Under the pieces are notes generated by a model. That model was not told where the DNA came from, made no database searches, and saw nothing but the letters and a program-made list of their open reading frames with translations. A stretch of DNA of 64,000 nucleotides, taken from Phocaeicola dorei (GTDB lineage: Bacteria > Bacteroidota > Bacteroidia > Bacteroidales > Bacteroidaceae). The stretch spans positions 1,829,501-1,893,500 of the forward strand of contig NZ_CP046176.1 in the NCBI RefSeq assembly GCF_013009555.1, written 5' to 3'. Shown here piece after piece: positions 25,718 to 38,521 of the stretch; the stretch's first letter is position 1; every line of letters begins with the position of its first letter. The position numbers were made by a program, and so were the translations under genes.

Positions 25718-28700
25718 ATGAGGAATAAAGACACACACACTCGAATTACAGACAAATGCAGATGTTTGTTTGTAGTTGCCTATTCGGCAATGTCTATTAC
25801 AGGATTGAGCTCCGTGCTCGCAGTGGAAAACCATGCACTATCTTCTCCGGTTTCAGATCGTGTGGAAAGCGTACAGCAGAAAAAACATGTTTCAGGTAAT
25901 GTGCAGGATGCTAACGGAATGCCTTTAATCGGGGCGTCCGTAATTATCAAGGGAACCAATACCGGTATGATTACCGATATTGAAGGTAATTTCGCTCTTG
26001 ATGCTAAACAGGGTGATATTATCGTAATCAGTTACATCGGTATGAAATCGGCGGAGGTGAAAGTGCCTGCTAACGGGCAAATAAGAGTGATGCTGAAGGA
26101 GGATTCTCAGTTGATGGATGAAGTGGTAGTGACTGGTTATGGTGATTTTAAGAAGGCTACTTATACGGGGTCTGCTTCTGTTTTGAATACGGATAAATTG
26201 GAGTCATTGCCTGTTGTGTCTGTAGCACAGATGATGGAGGCTAATATTCCGGGGTTAAGTTCAGTAGCCAGTTCTTCCCAGCCGGGTTCTAAAGCTACAG
26301 TGCGGGTGCGTGGAATTGCTTCTATGAATGCTTCTACAGAACCTCTTTATGTATTGGACGGTGTGCCGGTAGCGTCTAGGGATATGAGTGGTCTAAGTGC
26401 CAATGCCAGCGCGGGAGGACTTGGTTTGATCGAGACATTAAATCCTGCGGATATTGAAAGTATAACCGTATTGAAAGATGCCGCTTCTGCTTCATTATAT
26501 GGAGCAAAAGGATCTAACGGTGTAATCCTTATTACTACTAAAAAAGGTAAGGAAGGTAAAATGAGAGTGAGTATGCAGGCTACTTACGGTATTACGGATA
26601 TTGCTTACAATTATCGTCCGATAATGGGTGGTGAAGAGCGTAGGGAATTGATTTATGAGGGATTTGTTAATTATCGTTTGAATCAGGGGGACTCGGAAGC
26701 CGAGGCAAAGGCTTATGCGGATGGACAAATTGACAATTATGCGGCACGCCCGGTCAACGGATATGCTGATTGGGAAGATGCTTTATTGAAAAAAGGACAT
26801 CAGCAAGACTATAGTTTGTCTGTAAGCGGAGGTAATGAAAAGTCGAATTTTATTGGTACGTTAGGATATACCAATCAGACAGGTATAAGCATAAATTCAG
26901 GAATGGAACGTTTTACCGGTCGTATTGATGCAAACAGTAAATGGAATAAATTTGAGTATGGAATGAATGCTACCTTTTCATGGACTCGTAATAAACATAC
27001 GCCGGAGGGACAGTATTATGCCAGTGCGCTTTATTCTTCAAAATATCAATTGACCCCTTCTATACCTATTTATAATGAGGATGGCAGCTATCATACGGGT
27101 TTCCAGAATAATGGAGGCATTAACCCGCTGTATGAGAATTCTGTAGATTCAAATTATGCACGTCTGGCACGTACAATGGCATCTGCCAAGGCTGCCTATC
27201 ATATCTTGGATGGGTTGAAGTTATCTACTATCTTTACAGTAGACTATTCTTTAAATAAAGACTTTTTCTTTTACTCGCCTGACGGTAAAGATGGGGAAGC
27301 TACACAGGGATCCGGACAGATGATGATGATTGAGAGAATGAGTTATACTTCACAAACGAATCTGGCATATAATAAAACGTTTGGTAAACATAACATTAAT
27401 GCGGTCTTAGCGTATGAGGTTATGAAGTACGATTATGAGGATATGTATGGTGAGAAACAGGTTTACGGGCAAACACTTAATCCGTCGTTGGATAATGGTG
27501 CCAAACCTGCTGATCTTACTAATACAAGGCAGGAAGATGCTATGGTGTCGTATGTGGGAAGCTTGAATTATGGATATAATGATAAATATTATGCAGGTTT
27601 CAGTTTCCGTCGTGATGGCTCTTCCCGATTGGCACCTGATACCCGTTGGGGAAACTTTTGGGCTGTTTCCGCTTCATGGAGACTCTCTCAGGAAAACTTC
27701 ATGAAACCGTGGGAGAATGTTGTGTCGGATATGAAATTAAGAGCATCGTATGGTGTGAACGGTAATCTGCCGACCGGTTATTATGGTTATCATGGAACTT
27801 ATACTACCGGAGCATTTTATAATGGGAAACCTGCTCCGTGGGAAGATGCTATTGCTAATCCTGATTTGACTTGGGAAAAGAACTATGCATTGAATCTGGG
27901 GGTTGATTTAAGTCTGTTCAGACGGGTTAATTTGACTTTCGATTGGTATACCAGAACGACTAAGGATTTATTGATGAGTAAGCAATTGAATTCTATTAGT
28001 GGTTTTGGCAGTATTCTTACGAATGTGGGTGAAATGAAAAATACCGGTTTTGAAATAGAAGTACGCTCAAGTAATATTCAAACCAAAGATTTTAGTTGGA
28101 CAACTTCTTTAAACTTGTCACATAATAAAAATAAGATTGTAAAACTGGCGGATCTTCCGGAATTTATAGATGGAAATTATATCAGAAAGGAAGGCTGTTC
28201 GTATGCGACAATTTATTTGAGAGAATATGCCGGAGTGGATCCTAATGACGGACGCCCGATGTATTATGACAATAAAGAAGACGAAAATGGCAATAGAAGC
28301 AGGAATATTGTGTATGATCCCAATGATGCCGACCGTGTGGAGTTGAAAGATATATATCCTAAATTAACCGGTGGATTGATGAATACGTTTAATTATAAGT
28401 TTATTGATTTATCTTTTAATTTGTCGTTTCATTTAGGTGGATATTCTTACGATGGTGCCATGTATGCTTTGCAAGATGACGGCTATACGGCACAATACAA
28501 TAAGAGTACAGAGTTACGCCGCCGTTGGAAACAGCCGGGAGATATAACAGATGTTCCCCGATATGTGTATGGACAAGAGTATGGTGGCTGGTGGAACTCA
28601 TCACGTGGTATTCATAGTACAGATCATTTGCGCTTGAAAAGTTTGATTGTTGGCGTTTCTGCTCCTCAGTCTTGGTTAAGAACCATAGGTATTAATTCTG

Positions 28701-28837
28701 CCCGTATTTATTTTTCGGGTACCAACTTGTTGACATGGGCTGCATACGATCAATATGATCCGGAGTTGAATGGAATTGTAAGTTATTTTACTCCTCCTCT
28801 TAAAACATTCGCATTTGGACTTGAACTTAAATTCTAA
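25718..28837 (+). CDS. SusC-like TonB-dependent outer-membrane glycan transporter (pair 1)
   Basis: 1,039 residues from the ATG at 25718; the frame is open 22 codons upstream but the hydrophobic signal (CRCLFVVAYSAMSITGLSSV) is best served by this start, although its n-region is long. A carboxypeptidase-D-like domain (VSGNVQDANGMPLIGASVII) is followed by the TonB box region DEVVVTGYG, the plug (VRVRGIASMNASTEPLYVLD; VLKDAASASLYGAKGSNGVI) and the 22-strand barrel ending in FAFGLELKF. No STN domain is present, so it should not signal through an anti-sigma factor. With the SusD-like lipoprotein it imports oligosaccharides across the outer membrane, powered by TonB. The stop is 21 bases before the susD-like start. 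Confidence 0.95.
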   Translation: MRNKDTHTRITDKCRCLFVVAYSAMSITGLSSVLAVENHALSSPVSDRVESVQQKKHVSGNVQDANGMPLIGASVIIKGTNTGMITDIEGNFALDAKQGDIIVISYIGMKSAEVKVPANGQIRVMLKEDSQLMDEVVVTGYGDFKKATYTGSASVLNTDKLESLPVVSVAQMMEANIPGLSSVASSSQPGSKATVRVRGIASMNASTEPLYVLDGVPVASRDMSGLSANASAGGLGLIETLNPADIESITVLKDAASASLYGAKGSNGVILITTKKGKEGKMRVSMQATYGITDIAYNYRPIMGGEERRELIYEGFVNYRLNQGDSEAEAKAYADGQIDNYAARPVNGYADWEDALLKKGHQQDYSLSVSGGNEKSNFIGTLGYTNQTGISINSGMERFTGRIDANSKWNKFEYGMNATFSWTRNKHTPEGQYYASALYSSKYQLTPSIPIYNEDGSYHTGFQNNGGINPLYENSVDSNYARLARTMASAKAAYHILDGLKLSTIFTVDYSLNKDFFFYSPDGKDGEATQGSGQMMMIERMSYTSQTNLAYNKTFGKHNINAVLAYEVMKYDYEDMYGEKQVYGQTLNPSLDNGAKPADLTNTRQEDAMVSYVGSLNYGYNDKYYAGFSFRRDGSSRLAPDTRWGNFWAVSASWRLSQENFMKPWENVVSDMKLRASYGVNGNLPTGYYGYHGTYTTGAFYNGKPAPWEDAIANPDLTWEKNYALNLGVDLSLFRRVNLTFDWYTRTTKDLLMSKQLNSISGFGSILTNVGEMKNTGFEIEVRSSNIQTKDFSWTTSLNLSHNKNKIVKLADLPEFIDGNYIRKEGCSYATIYLREYAGVDPNDGRPMYYDNKEDENGNRSRNIVYDPNDADRVELKDIYPKLTGGLMNTFNYKFIDLSFNLSFHLGGYSYDGAMYALQDDGYTAQYNKSTELRRRWKQPGDITDVPRYVYGQEYGGWWNSSRGIHSTDHLRLKSLIVGVSAPQSWLRTIGINSARIYFSGTNLLTWAAYDQYDPELNGIVSYFTPPLKTFAFGLELKF

Positions 28838-28858
28838 TCAATTAACACCGAACTGTTT

Positions 28859-30304
28859 ATGAAAAAAAATATAATTATATTAGGCTTGATTTCTTTATTG
28901 GCCGTATCGTGCGGGGATGATTTTTTAACCACTCATCCTGGTGATAGCGTTTCTACGGATTTGGCACTGAGTACAGAGCAGGATATAGATAATGCTGTGA
29001 ATGGATTGTATGATTTGATGTCCAGCTATGGCTATTATGGCGGAACCATGTTTTTTTATGGGGATATGAAAGGGGATGATATGCAGAGTTCTTATAATAG
29101 CGGGAGAACTTGTAACCGGTGTTATTTATATGATCATCGCTCTACAAGCTTAAATGCCGGATATTTATGGGGACGTCCTTTTTATATTATCCGTAATGCA
29201 TGGAATGTGATCAATGCGATTGATGATGGAAAAGTGCAAGGTTCAGAGCAAAGATTAAAGGAATTAAAAGGTGAGGCGATGACTATCATGGCACTTTGCC
29301 AGTTTGACTTGACCCGTTGTTTCGGTTATCCTTATACTAAGGATAAAGGGGCCGGTTGGGGAGCTCCAATTGTAGATCATGCAATTACATTAGATGAAAA
29401 TCCGCCACGCAGCACTGTAGCAAAGGATTATGAGTTCATAATCAATACATTGGAGGAGGCTATACCTTTAATGAGTACTTCTAAAAATAACAGCCGGATG
29501 AATGCGTATGCTGCAAGAGCATTGTTGTCTCGTATTTATCTGTATCATGATGATAACGAGAAGGCGTTTCAAATGGCAAGCAACTTGATTGAAGAAGTGG
29601 AAGGAAATGGAATGTACCGTCTTTATACACGTGATGAATATATTCCGGCATGGGATCTGAAAAATACGTTTGGTACGGAATCATTATTTGAAATTGCTAA
29701 TAGTACAGATGATAATGGAGGACGAAGTTCATTGGCATATCTAATGCATTGGAATGGGTATCGTGAGATTTTTGCTACTCAGAAATTTGTGGATGAGTTA
29801 TTGAGTGATCCGGATGATATTCGCTGTCTGTTGCTGGAAAAGAATGTTTATAATAAAAATGATGTATGGTGGTTGAAAAAATGGCCGGGAACAGATGCTA
29901 CGACTCCATCTTTTGAAAATAATTATGTTATTTTCCGTTTGTCTGAAGTCTATTTGAATGCGGCGGAAGCCGGAGTGAAAATAGGTGGGGCATCTGCCGT
30001 AAAGGGTTTGAATTATCTGAATGCAATTGTGCAGCGTGCTAATCCTGTAAAAGAAGTAACGGCGGCTGAATATACATTGGATAGGGTGTTGGAAGAAAGA
30101 AGTAAAGAATTGATAGGTGAGGGGCATCGTTTCTTTGATATGTTGAGAAATGGAAAGACCATTGTTCGTAAGGGAGGATATCATTTACCGGGTATCGTGG
30201 AGGAAATAGACTGGGATTATTATAAATGTGTTTTACCGATTCCAACAGACCAGTTTACATTTAGTCCTGATATGGAGCAGAATCCGGGATATACTAAAAA
30301 TTAA
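28859..30304 (+). CDS. SusD-like surface glycan-binding lipoprotein (pair 1)
   Basis: 481 residues. Lipoprotein signal LISLLAVSCGDDF with Cys18, then the SusD/RagB pattern: NAVNGLYDLMSSYGYYGG, helical TPR repeats with LKGEAMTIMALCQFDLTRCF (FDLTR is a hallmark), YAARALLSRIYLYHDD, VYLNAAEAGVK, and the C-terminal LEERSKELIGEGHRFFDMLR. In the family this protein caps the SusC barrel as a lid and captures the glycan. It is co-transcribed with the preceding transporter, and a terminator follows at once, separating pair 1 from pair 2. Confidence 0.95.
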   Translation: MKKNIIILGLISLLAVSCGDDFLTTHPGDSVSTDLALSTEQDIDNAVNGLYDLMSSYGYYGGTMFFYGDMKGDDMQSSYNSGRTCNRCYLYDHRSTSLNAGYLWGRPFYIIRNAWNVINAIDDGKVQGSEQRLKELKGEAMTIMALCQFDLTRCFGYPYTKDKGAGWGAPIVDHAITLDENPPRSTVAKDYEFIINTLEEAIPLMSTSKNNSRMNAYAARALLSRIYLYHDDNEKAFQMASNLIEEVEGNGMYRLYTRDEYIPAWDLKNTFGTESLFEIANSTDDNGGRSSLAYLMHWNGYREIFATQKFVDELLSDPDDIRCLLLEKNVYNKNDVWWLKKWPGTDATTPSFENNYVIFRLSEVYLNAAEAGVKIGGASAVKGLNYLNAIVQRANPVKEVTAAEYTLDRVLEERSKELIGEGHRFFDMLRNGKTIVRKGGYHLPGIVEEIDWDYYKCVLPIPTDQFTFSPDMEQNPGYTKN

Positions 30305-30326
30305 TTTTAAATAATTATTAAATGAG

Positions 30327-30352
30327 AGGGTGTGGTATCACACCCTTTTTTT
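30327..30352 (+). terminator. terminator or attenuator after SusC/D pair 1
   Basis: GGGTGTG, loop GTAT, CACACCC, then seven T. The 160 bases after it hold no further gene; pair 2 may have its own promoter there, but I see no full TAnnTTTG match. Confidence 0.88.
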
Positions 30353-30515
30353 GTGTGGACAAATTCTACATTCATGTGGATTTATTCTACAGTTTTACAG
30401 ATGTTCTGTTTGCTTATTTAGTTAATATACAGTGATTTGACGGGCGGTTATTGTTGTTGGCATATCTTTTGACCGGAACATGATAAATTATTATATAATT
30501 ATATAAATATAAATC

Positions 30516-33500
30516 ATGAATAAATCTAGGTATGTTTTTTTCATTTTGGCTTGTTTATTCGGTTTGTACGTGCAAGCTCAGAATAGAACAGTGAAAGGAC
30601 GTGTTCTCTCAGCAGAGGATAAAGAACCATTAATTGGAGCTACTGTCAAAATACCCGGTACATCTATCGGTGTGGTGACAGATATAGATGGCAATTTCTC
30701 TCTGGAAGTTCCCAACAAAGACAAAACATTAGTGATTGAGTTTTTAGGTATGAGTACACTAACGGCGAAGATACCTGCCAATGGGGTACTGAATGTATCT
30801 TTACGTCCGGATACACAACGATTGGACGAGGTTGTGGTGACAGGCTATGGTAATTTTTCCAAATCCTCATTTACCGGTTCGGCAAATACATTACGGGGGG
30901 ACTTGTTGAAGAACGTTCCGGTTGTATCGGTAGAACAGAAGTTGCAGGGTATGACTCCGGGTGTGTCCATTTCGGGAAATTCCGGTCAGCCGGGTGCTAA
31001 TCAAAGTATACGTATTCGCGGTATGGGGTCATTCAATGCATCGAAAGAACCTTTGTTTGTCATTGACGGAGTACCGGTGACTTCCGGAAGCTTGAGTGGT
31101 GGCTCGGCAGATGCCGCTTACATGAATAATTCTAAAACGAATATAATGAGTACGCTGAACCCTTCGGATATTGAAAATATAACAGTCATAAAGGATGCGG
31201 CGGCGGCTTCTTTATATGGTTCACGTGCGGCAAACGGTGTGATTCTGATAACCACTAAAAAAGGTACAAAGGGACGTGCTAAGGCTACATTAAAAATTGA
31301 TGGTGGCTTTTCTAATGCTGCTGTGGAATTCCGTCCAACGTTGAATGGGGAGCAGCGTAGAGAGCTAATTTATGAAGGTTTGATGAACTTTCAGCAAGAT
31401 GAGATAGCCAAGAATCCGGAGGCGGGATTGGCGTCGCCCACAGAGTATGCTGATTTACATATCAATGATTATGCCTCCATTCCGGAACTGGGATATACTG
31501 ACTGGAGAAAGGAATTAATGCGTACGGCACATCATCAAAGTTATGAAGCGTCCGTATCGGGAGGTAATGACAAGACTACGTTCTATTCTTCATTGGGTTT
31601 TAACCGTCAGGAGGGTTTGGTGGAAAATTCTAATCTAGATAGATATACAGCGCGTTTGAATGTAACCCAGAAGGTAGGTTCCCGTGGGGAAGTGGGTGCC
31701 AATGTGATGTTCTCTCAATTGAATCAGGAAATGAATGAGGAGCGTGGATCATCTATTAATCCTTTCCTTTGTGTGGCTTTGAACACCACTCCGTCTTTTC
31801 CGGTACGTGACGCTGAAGGGAATTATGTAGGGTCATATCCCAGTAGCAATGTGAATCCGTTGCGTGATATCCGTACAGATTATAACCGTACCCGCATGAC
31901 ACGTATGTTTTCTACAGGCTATGCTTCGATAGATATTATCAAAGGGTTGAAATTAAAAGAAACGCTTAGCTATGATTATAATATTCAGAAAGATTCCCGT
32001 TATTGGAATCCGTTGAGTGGAGCCGGAGCTAAAAGTGGTAGTGATGCACAGACGGCAAAGGGATTTATAGAATATAGTAAATTGATTTCTTCCACTTCAT
32101 TGGGATACAATACGACTATAGCACAGTTGCACCATGTGGACGCATTGATAGCTTATGAAATTGAAAATTATCAGACTGACAAAGCAATGGGGGATAAATC
32201 CAAACTTCCTTCAGATTATTTGGTGGAACCGGATAATGCAGCATCATTGAACAGCTTTGTGTCTTCTACTCAGGATTCAAGAATGATTTCTTATGTATCC
32301 CGTATCAACTATGATTATGATGACCGTTACTATATTGCTGGTAGCTTTCGTCGTGACGGCAGTTCACGCCTGTCACCCGAGAACCGTTGGGGAAATTTTT
32401 GGTCTGTATCCGGTATGTGGAATGTAGGTGCGGAAAAATTTATGCAATCTATAAAGAGTGTGCTGAGTGATTTAAAGATACGTGCCTCGTATGGTGTGAA
32501 TGGTAATCAACCGGGTGCTCTTTACGGATATATGGGACTTTATTCCTACGGGCAGAATTATATGGGAGGTGGTGGATCTTATGAATCGGCATTACCGAAC
32601 CCGAACCTTAAATGGGAAAAGAACTATAACTTGAATTTGGGACTCGACCTGGCATTTATCAATCGTATTTTTGTCAGCTTGGAATATTATAATCGCGATA
32701 CGAAAGATTTGCTTTACAATCGTCCTATCAGTAGCACTACCGGTTTCCAAAATTATTTGGGGAACTTGGGACAACTGAATAATAGAGGTTGGGAACTGGA
32801 ACTGCGTACCATAAACTTTGCCGGTAGCAACTTTAATTGGACTTCTGTTTTGAATATGACCCACAATAAAAATAAGATTGTATCATTGGATGGTAAATTG
32901 GAACAGTCTATCGAGGGAAGCTGGTTTATCCATAAAGTGGGGTTGCCGTATTCTACCTTCTATGTGAAAGAATATGCGGGGGTTGATCCTCAAACAGGAA
33001 AAGCTTTGTACTATATGAATACACAGGATGCAAATGGCAATTATGACAAAACAGTTACTACTGACGCTTCTGCAGCACAGGCAATTCCTTATAAGTCTGT
33101 GGATCCGAAAATTTCAGGAGGTTTTACCAATATCGTGAATTACAAATGGTTTGATTTAGCATTGACATTGACTTATTCTTTAGGAGGATATTCTTTTGAC
33201 AAAACCGGAACTTATAATGAAACCGACGGTGCAAAAGAGCAGAACTATAACTTGCCCATTTATGAATTGGATCGTTGGCAAAAGCCGGGTGATGTGACAG
33301 ATGTACCCCGATTTGTACTTGGCCAAGCAGCAGGACCGCAGAATTCATCCCGTTATGTACATAGCACGGATCATTTACGTGTAAAGAACTTGACTTTGGG
33401 CTTTACATTGCCAGATCAGTGGTTGACCAAACTGGGTGTCAGTAAAGCAAGATTGTATTTCTCAGGCAGTAACTTGTTGACGTGGGCAAAGTGGGACCAG

Positions 33501-33590
33501 TATGATCCGGAAGTGCCTGTTTCCGGTGAAGTATTTTGTGAAACACCTCCTATGCGTACTTACAGTTTTGGAATAGAAGTCTCTTTTTAA
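30516..33590 (+). CDS. SusC-like TonB-dependent outer-membrane glycan transporter (pair 2)
   Basis: 1,024 residues. Signal peptide MNKSRYVFFILACLFGLYVQ, then a carboxypeptidase-D-like domain (VKGRVLSAEDKEPLIGATVK), TonB box region DEVVVTGYG, plug (IRIRGMGSFNASKEPLFVID; VIKDAAAASLYGSRAANGVI) and a barrel ending in YSFGIEVSF. It is a clear paralogue of the pair 1 transporter, with long parallel segments such as YNLNLGLDLAF and the STDHLRVKNLTLGF region. The differences lie mostly in barrel loops, so the two pairs may take different oligosaccharides from the same glycan. The susD-like gene follows after 25 bases. Confidence 0.95.
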   Translation: MNKSRYVFFILACLFGLYVQAQNRTVKGRVLSAEDKEPLIGATVKIPGTSIGVVTDIDGNFSLEVPNKDKTLVIEFLGMSTLTAKIPANGVLNVSLRPDTQRLDEVVVTGYGNFSKSSFTGSANTLRGDLLKNVPVVSVEQKLQGMTPGVSISGNSGQPGANQSIRIRGMGSFNASKEPLFVIDGVPVTSGSLSGGSADAAYMNNSKTNIMSTLNPSDIENITVIKDAAAASLYGSRAANGVILITTKKGTKGRAKATLKIDGGFSNAAVEFRPTLNGEQRRELIYEGLMNFQQDEIAKNPEAGLASPTEYADLHINDYASIPELGYTDWRKELMRTAHHQSYEASVSGGNDKTTFYSSLGFNRQEGLVENSNLDRYTARLNVTQKVGSRGEVGANVMFSQLNQEMNEERGSSINPFLCVALNTTPSFPVRDAEGNYVGSYPSSNVNPLRDIRTDYNRTRMTRMFSTGYASIDIIKGLKLKETLSYDYNIQKDSRYWNPLSGAGAKSGSDAQTAKGFIEYSKLISSTSLGYNTTIAQLHHVDALIAYEIENYQTDKAMGDKSKLPSDYLVEPDNAASLNSFVSSTQDSRMISYVSRINYDYDDRYYIAGSFRRDGSSRLSPENRWGNFWSVSGMWNVGAEKFMQSIKSVLSDLKIRASYGVNGNQPGALYGYMGLYSYGQNYMGGGGSYESALPNPNLKWEKNYNLNLGLDLAFINRIFVSLEYYNRDTKDLLYNRPISSTTGFQNYLGNLGQLNNRGWELELRTINFAGSNFNWTSVLNMTHNKNKIVSLDGKLEQSIEGSWFIHKVGLPYSTFYVKEYAGVDPQTGKALYYMNTQDANGNYDKTVTTDASAAQAIPYKSVDPKISGGFTNIVNYKWFDLALTLTYSLGGYSFDKTGTYNETDGAKEQNYNLPIYELDRWQKPGDVTDVPRFVLGQAAGPQNSSRYVHSTDHLRVKNLTLGFTLPDQWLTKLGVSKARLYFSGSNLLTWAKWDQYDPEVPVSGEVFCETPPMRTYSFGIEVSF

Positions 33591-33615
33591 TGAATTTCCT
33601 TTAAATTAGAACGAA

Positions 33616-35115
33616 ATGAAAAAAATATATTTATCGATTGTTGCGGCTGTATCATTGATGTTTGTTTCGTGTACTGCTGATTGGCTGAATACAGATCCTT
33701 CTACGGCAGTTCCTAGTGATGATGCCATTAAAAATATAGATGATGCACAGGTGGCATTGAATGGTATATACCGATTAGCATCCGCACATAGTTATTATGG
33801 TGATAATTATCTTTATTATGCTGATTGTCGTGGAGAAGATGTGCAGGCACGTATTAATAAAGGAGCAGGCCGCAGGGTTTCTCCTTACTATTTCTTTGAT
33901 GTTACGGCGGATGATAATTTTAATATAACCCTTGTCTGGAACCAACCCTATAAAGTGATCCATCAGGCTAACAGTCTGATAGAAAAGTTGGATGCGGGGA
34001 ATGCGGGGAATGCCAAGCCGGAAGAAGTGGCACGGATTAAATCGGAGGCACTGGCAATGAGAGGACTGGCTTTATTTGATCTGACCCGTTTATTTGGTAT
34101 GCCTTATACTTTGGATAATGGGGCTTCTTTGGGAGTTCCTATTGAGATTCAGACCACCTTGGAGGATCATGCTCCGGAACGTAACACAGTGGCACAATGT
34201 TACGAACAAGTGCTAAAGGACTTGAACGATGCGTTGGGAGGACTGACAAAAGAAAAACATGATGCCTATATGAATTATTGGAGTGTGAAAGCTTTACTTT
34301 CCCGGGTGTATCTGTATATGAATGACAATGAAAATGCATTGAAATGTGCAGAAGAAGTAATCAATGACAATGGGGGAATTTACCGGCTTTTTACTCATGA
34401 TGAATATCCTTCTGTATGGGGAAAAGACTTCAACTCAGAGTCTTTGTTTGAATTCTATTTTACGATGTCTGAACCTTCAGGCGGTTCGGGAGGAGAAGGG
34501 GCGCCGATGGTGTATGCCGATAATGTGAAAGATTGGAATAACCTGATTCTGACAAAGGCTTATTTGGATTTGCTGAATGAAGACCCTGAAGATGTGCGCC
34601 ATGTATTTCCTCATTTGCCGGAAAATGCAGTTGCAGATACATTGCCTGTAGCTGCCAAAGGTCAACCGAAATATCTGATTAAATATCCGGGGAAATCGGG
34701 CAGTGTGACCGATGCTGTTTCTACAGTCAATCCACAGGATAATGATCTTTGTATTCTCCGTTTATCCGAGGTCTATTTGAATGCTGCGGAAGCTGCTTTT
34801 AAAATCGGCAATACGGAAAAAGCATTGACATATCTGAATGCGATAGTTACCCGTGCCAATCCAGCGAAATCCGTAACATCTGCTGATCTCAGCTTGGAGC
34901 GCATTTTGAAAGAAAGACGTAAAGAACTGGTAGGTGAAGGTCATGCTTTCTTTGATTATATGCGTAATGGCAAGTCAGTGGACCGTTCAGGAGGCTGGCA
35001 TCTGACTATGCCTGAAGATGCTCGTGTCATTACTCCTTCAGACCCTAGGGTGGCACTTCCTATTCCACAAACTGAAATTGATGCTAATCCGAATATAGTT
35101 CAAAATCCTAGATAA
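33616..35115 (+). CDS. SusD-like surface glycan-binding lipoprotein (pair 2)
   Basis: 499 residues. Lipoprotein signal VSLMFVSCTADW with Cys19, then SusD/RagB features: QVALNGIYRLASAHSYYGDN, IKSEALAMRGLALFDLTRLF, WSVKALLSRVYLYMND, VYLNAAEAAFK, and LKERRKELVGEGHAFFDYMR. Paralogue of the pair 1 lipoprotein. A hairpin with a T-rich tail follows, before the enzyme genes, which should lower enzyme expression relative to the binding and import proteins. Confidence 0.95.
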   Translation: MKKIYLSIVAAVSLMFVSCTADWLNTDPSTAVPSDDAIKNIDDAQVALNGIYRLASAHSYYGDNYLYYADCRGEDVQARINKGAGRRVSPYYFFDVTADDNFNITLVWNQPYKVIHQANSLIEKLDAGNAGNAKPEEVARIKSEALAMRGLALFDLTRLFGMPYTLDNGASLGVPIEIQTTLEDHAPERNTVAQCYEQVLKDLNDALGGLTKEKHDAYMNYWSVKALLSRVYLYMNDNENALKCAEEVINDNGGIYRLFTHDEYPSVWGKDFNSESLFEFYFTMSEPSGGSGGEGAPMVYADNVKDWNNLILTKAYLDLLNEDPEDVRHVFPHLPENAVADTLPVAAKGQPKYLIKYPGKSGSVTDAVSTVNPQDNDLCILRLSEVYLNAAEAAFKIGNTEKALTYLNAIVTRANPAKSVTSADLSLERILKERRKELVGEGHAFFDYMRNGKSVDRSGGWHLTMPEDARVITPSDPRVALPIPQTEIDANPNIVQNPR

Positions 35116-35138
35116 TTGTTTTGTCCATGTTAAGTTTG

Positions 35139-38436
<3,298 letters not shown>

Positions 38437-38444
38437 CATATGGC

Positions 38445-38473
38445 AAAAGGTGTGAATGAGCGACACATCTTTT
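38445..38473 (+). terminator. weak hairpin between the two GH2 genes
   Basis: AAAAGGTGTG pairs with CACATCTTTT around a 9-base loop. Only a short T-run follows, so partial termination or mRNA processing is more likely than a full stop. Confidence 0.4.
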
Positions 38474-38521
38474 CGGGAAGCAGTCGGAAAAATAGAATTA
38501 AATTAAAAATCAAATATCAAA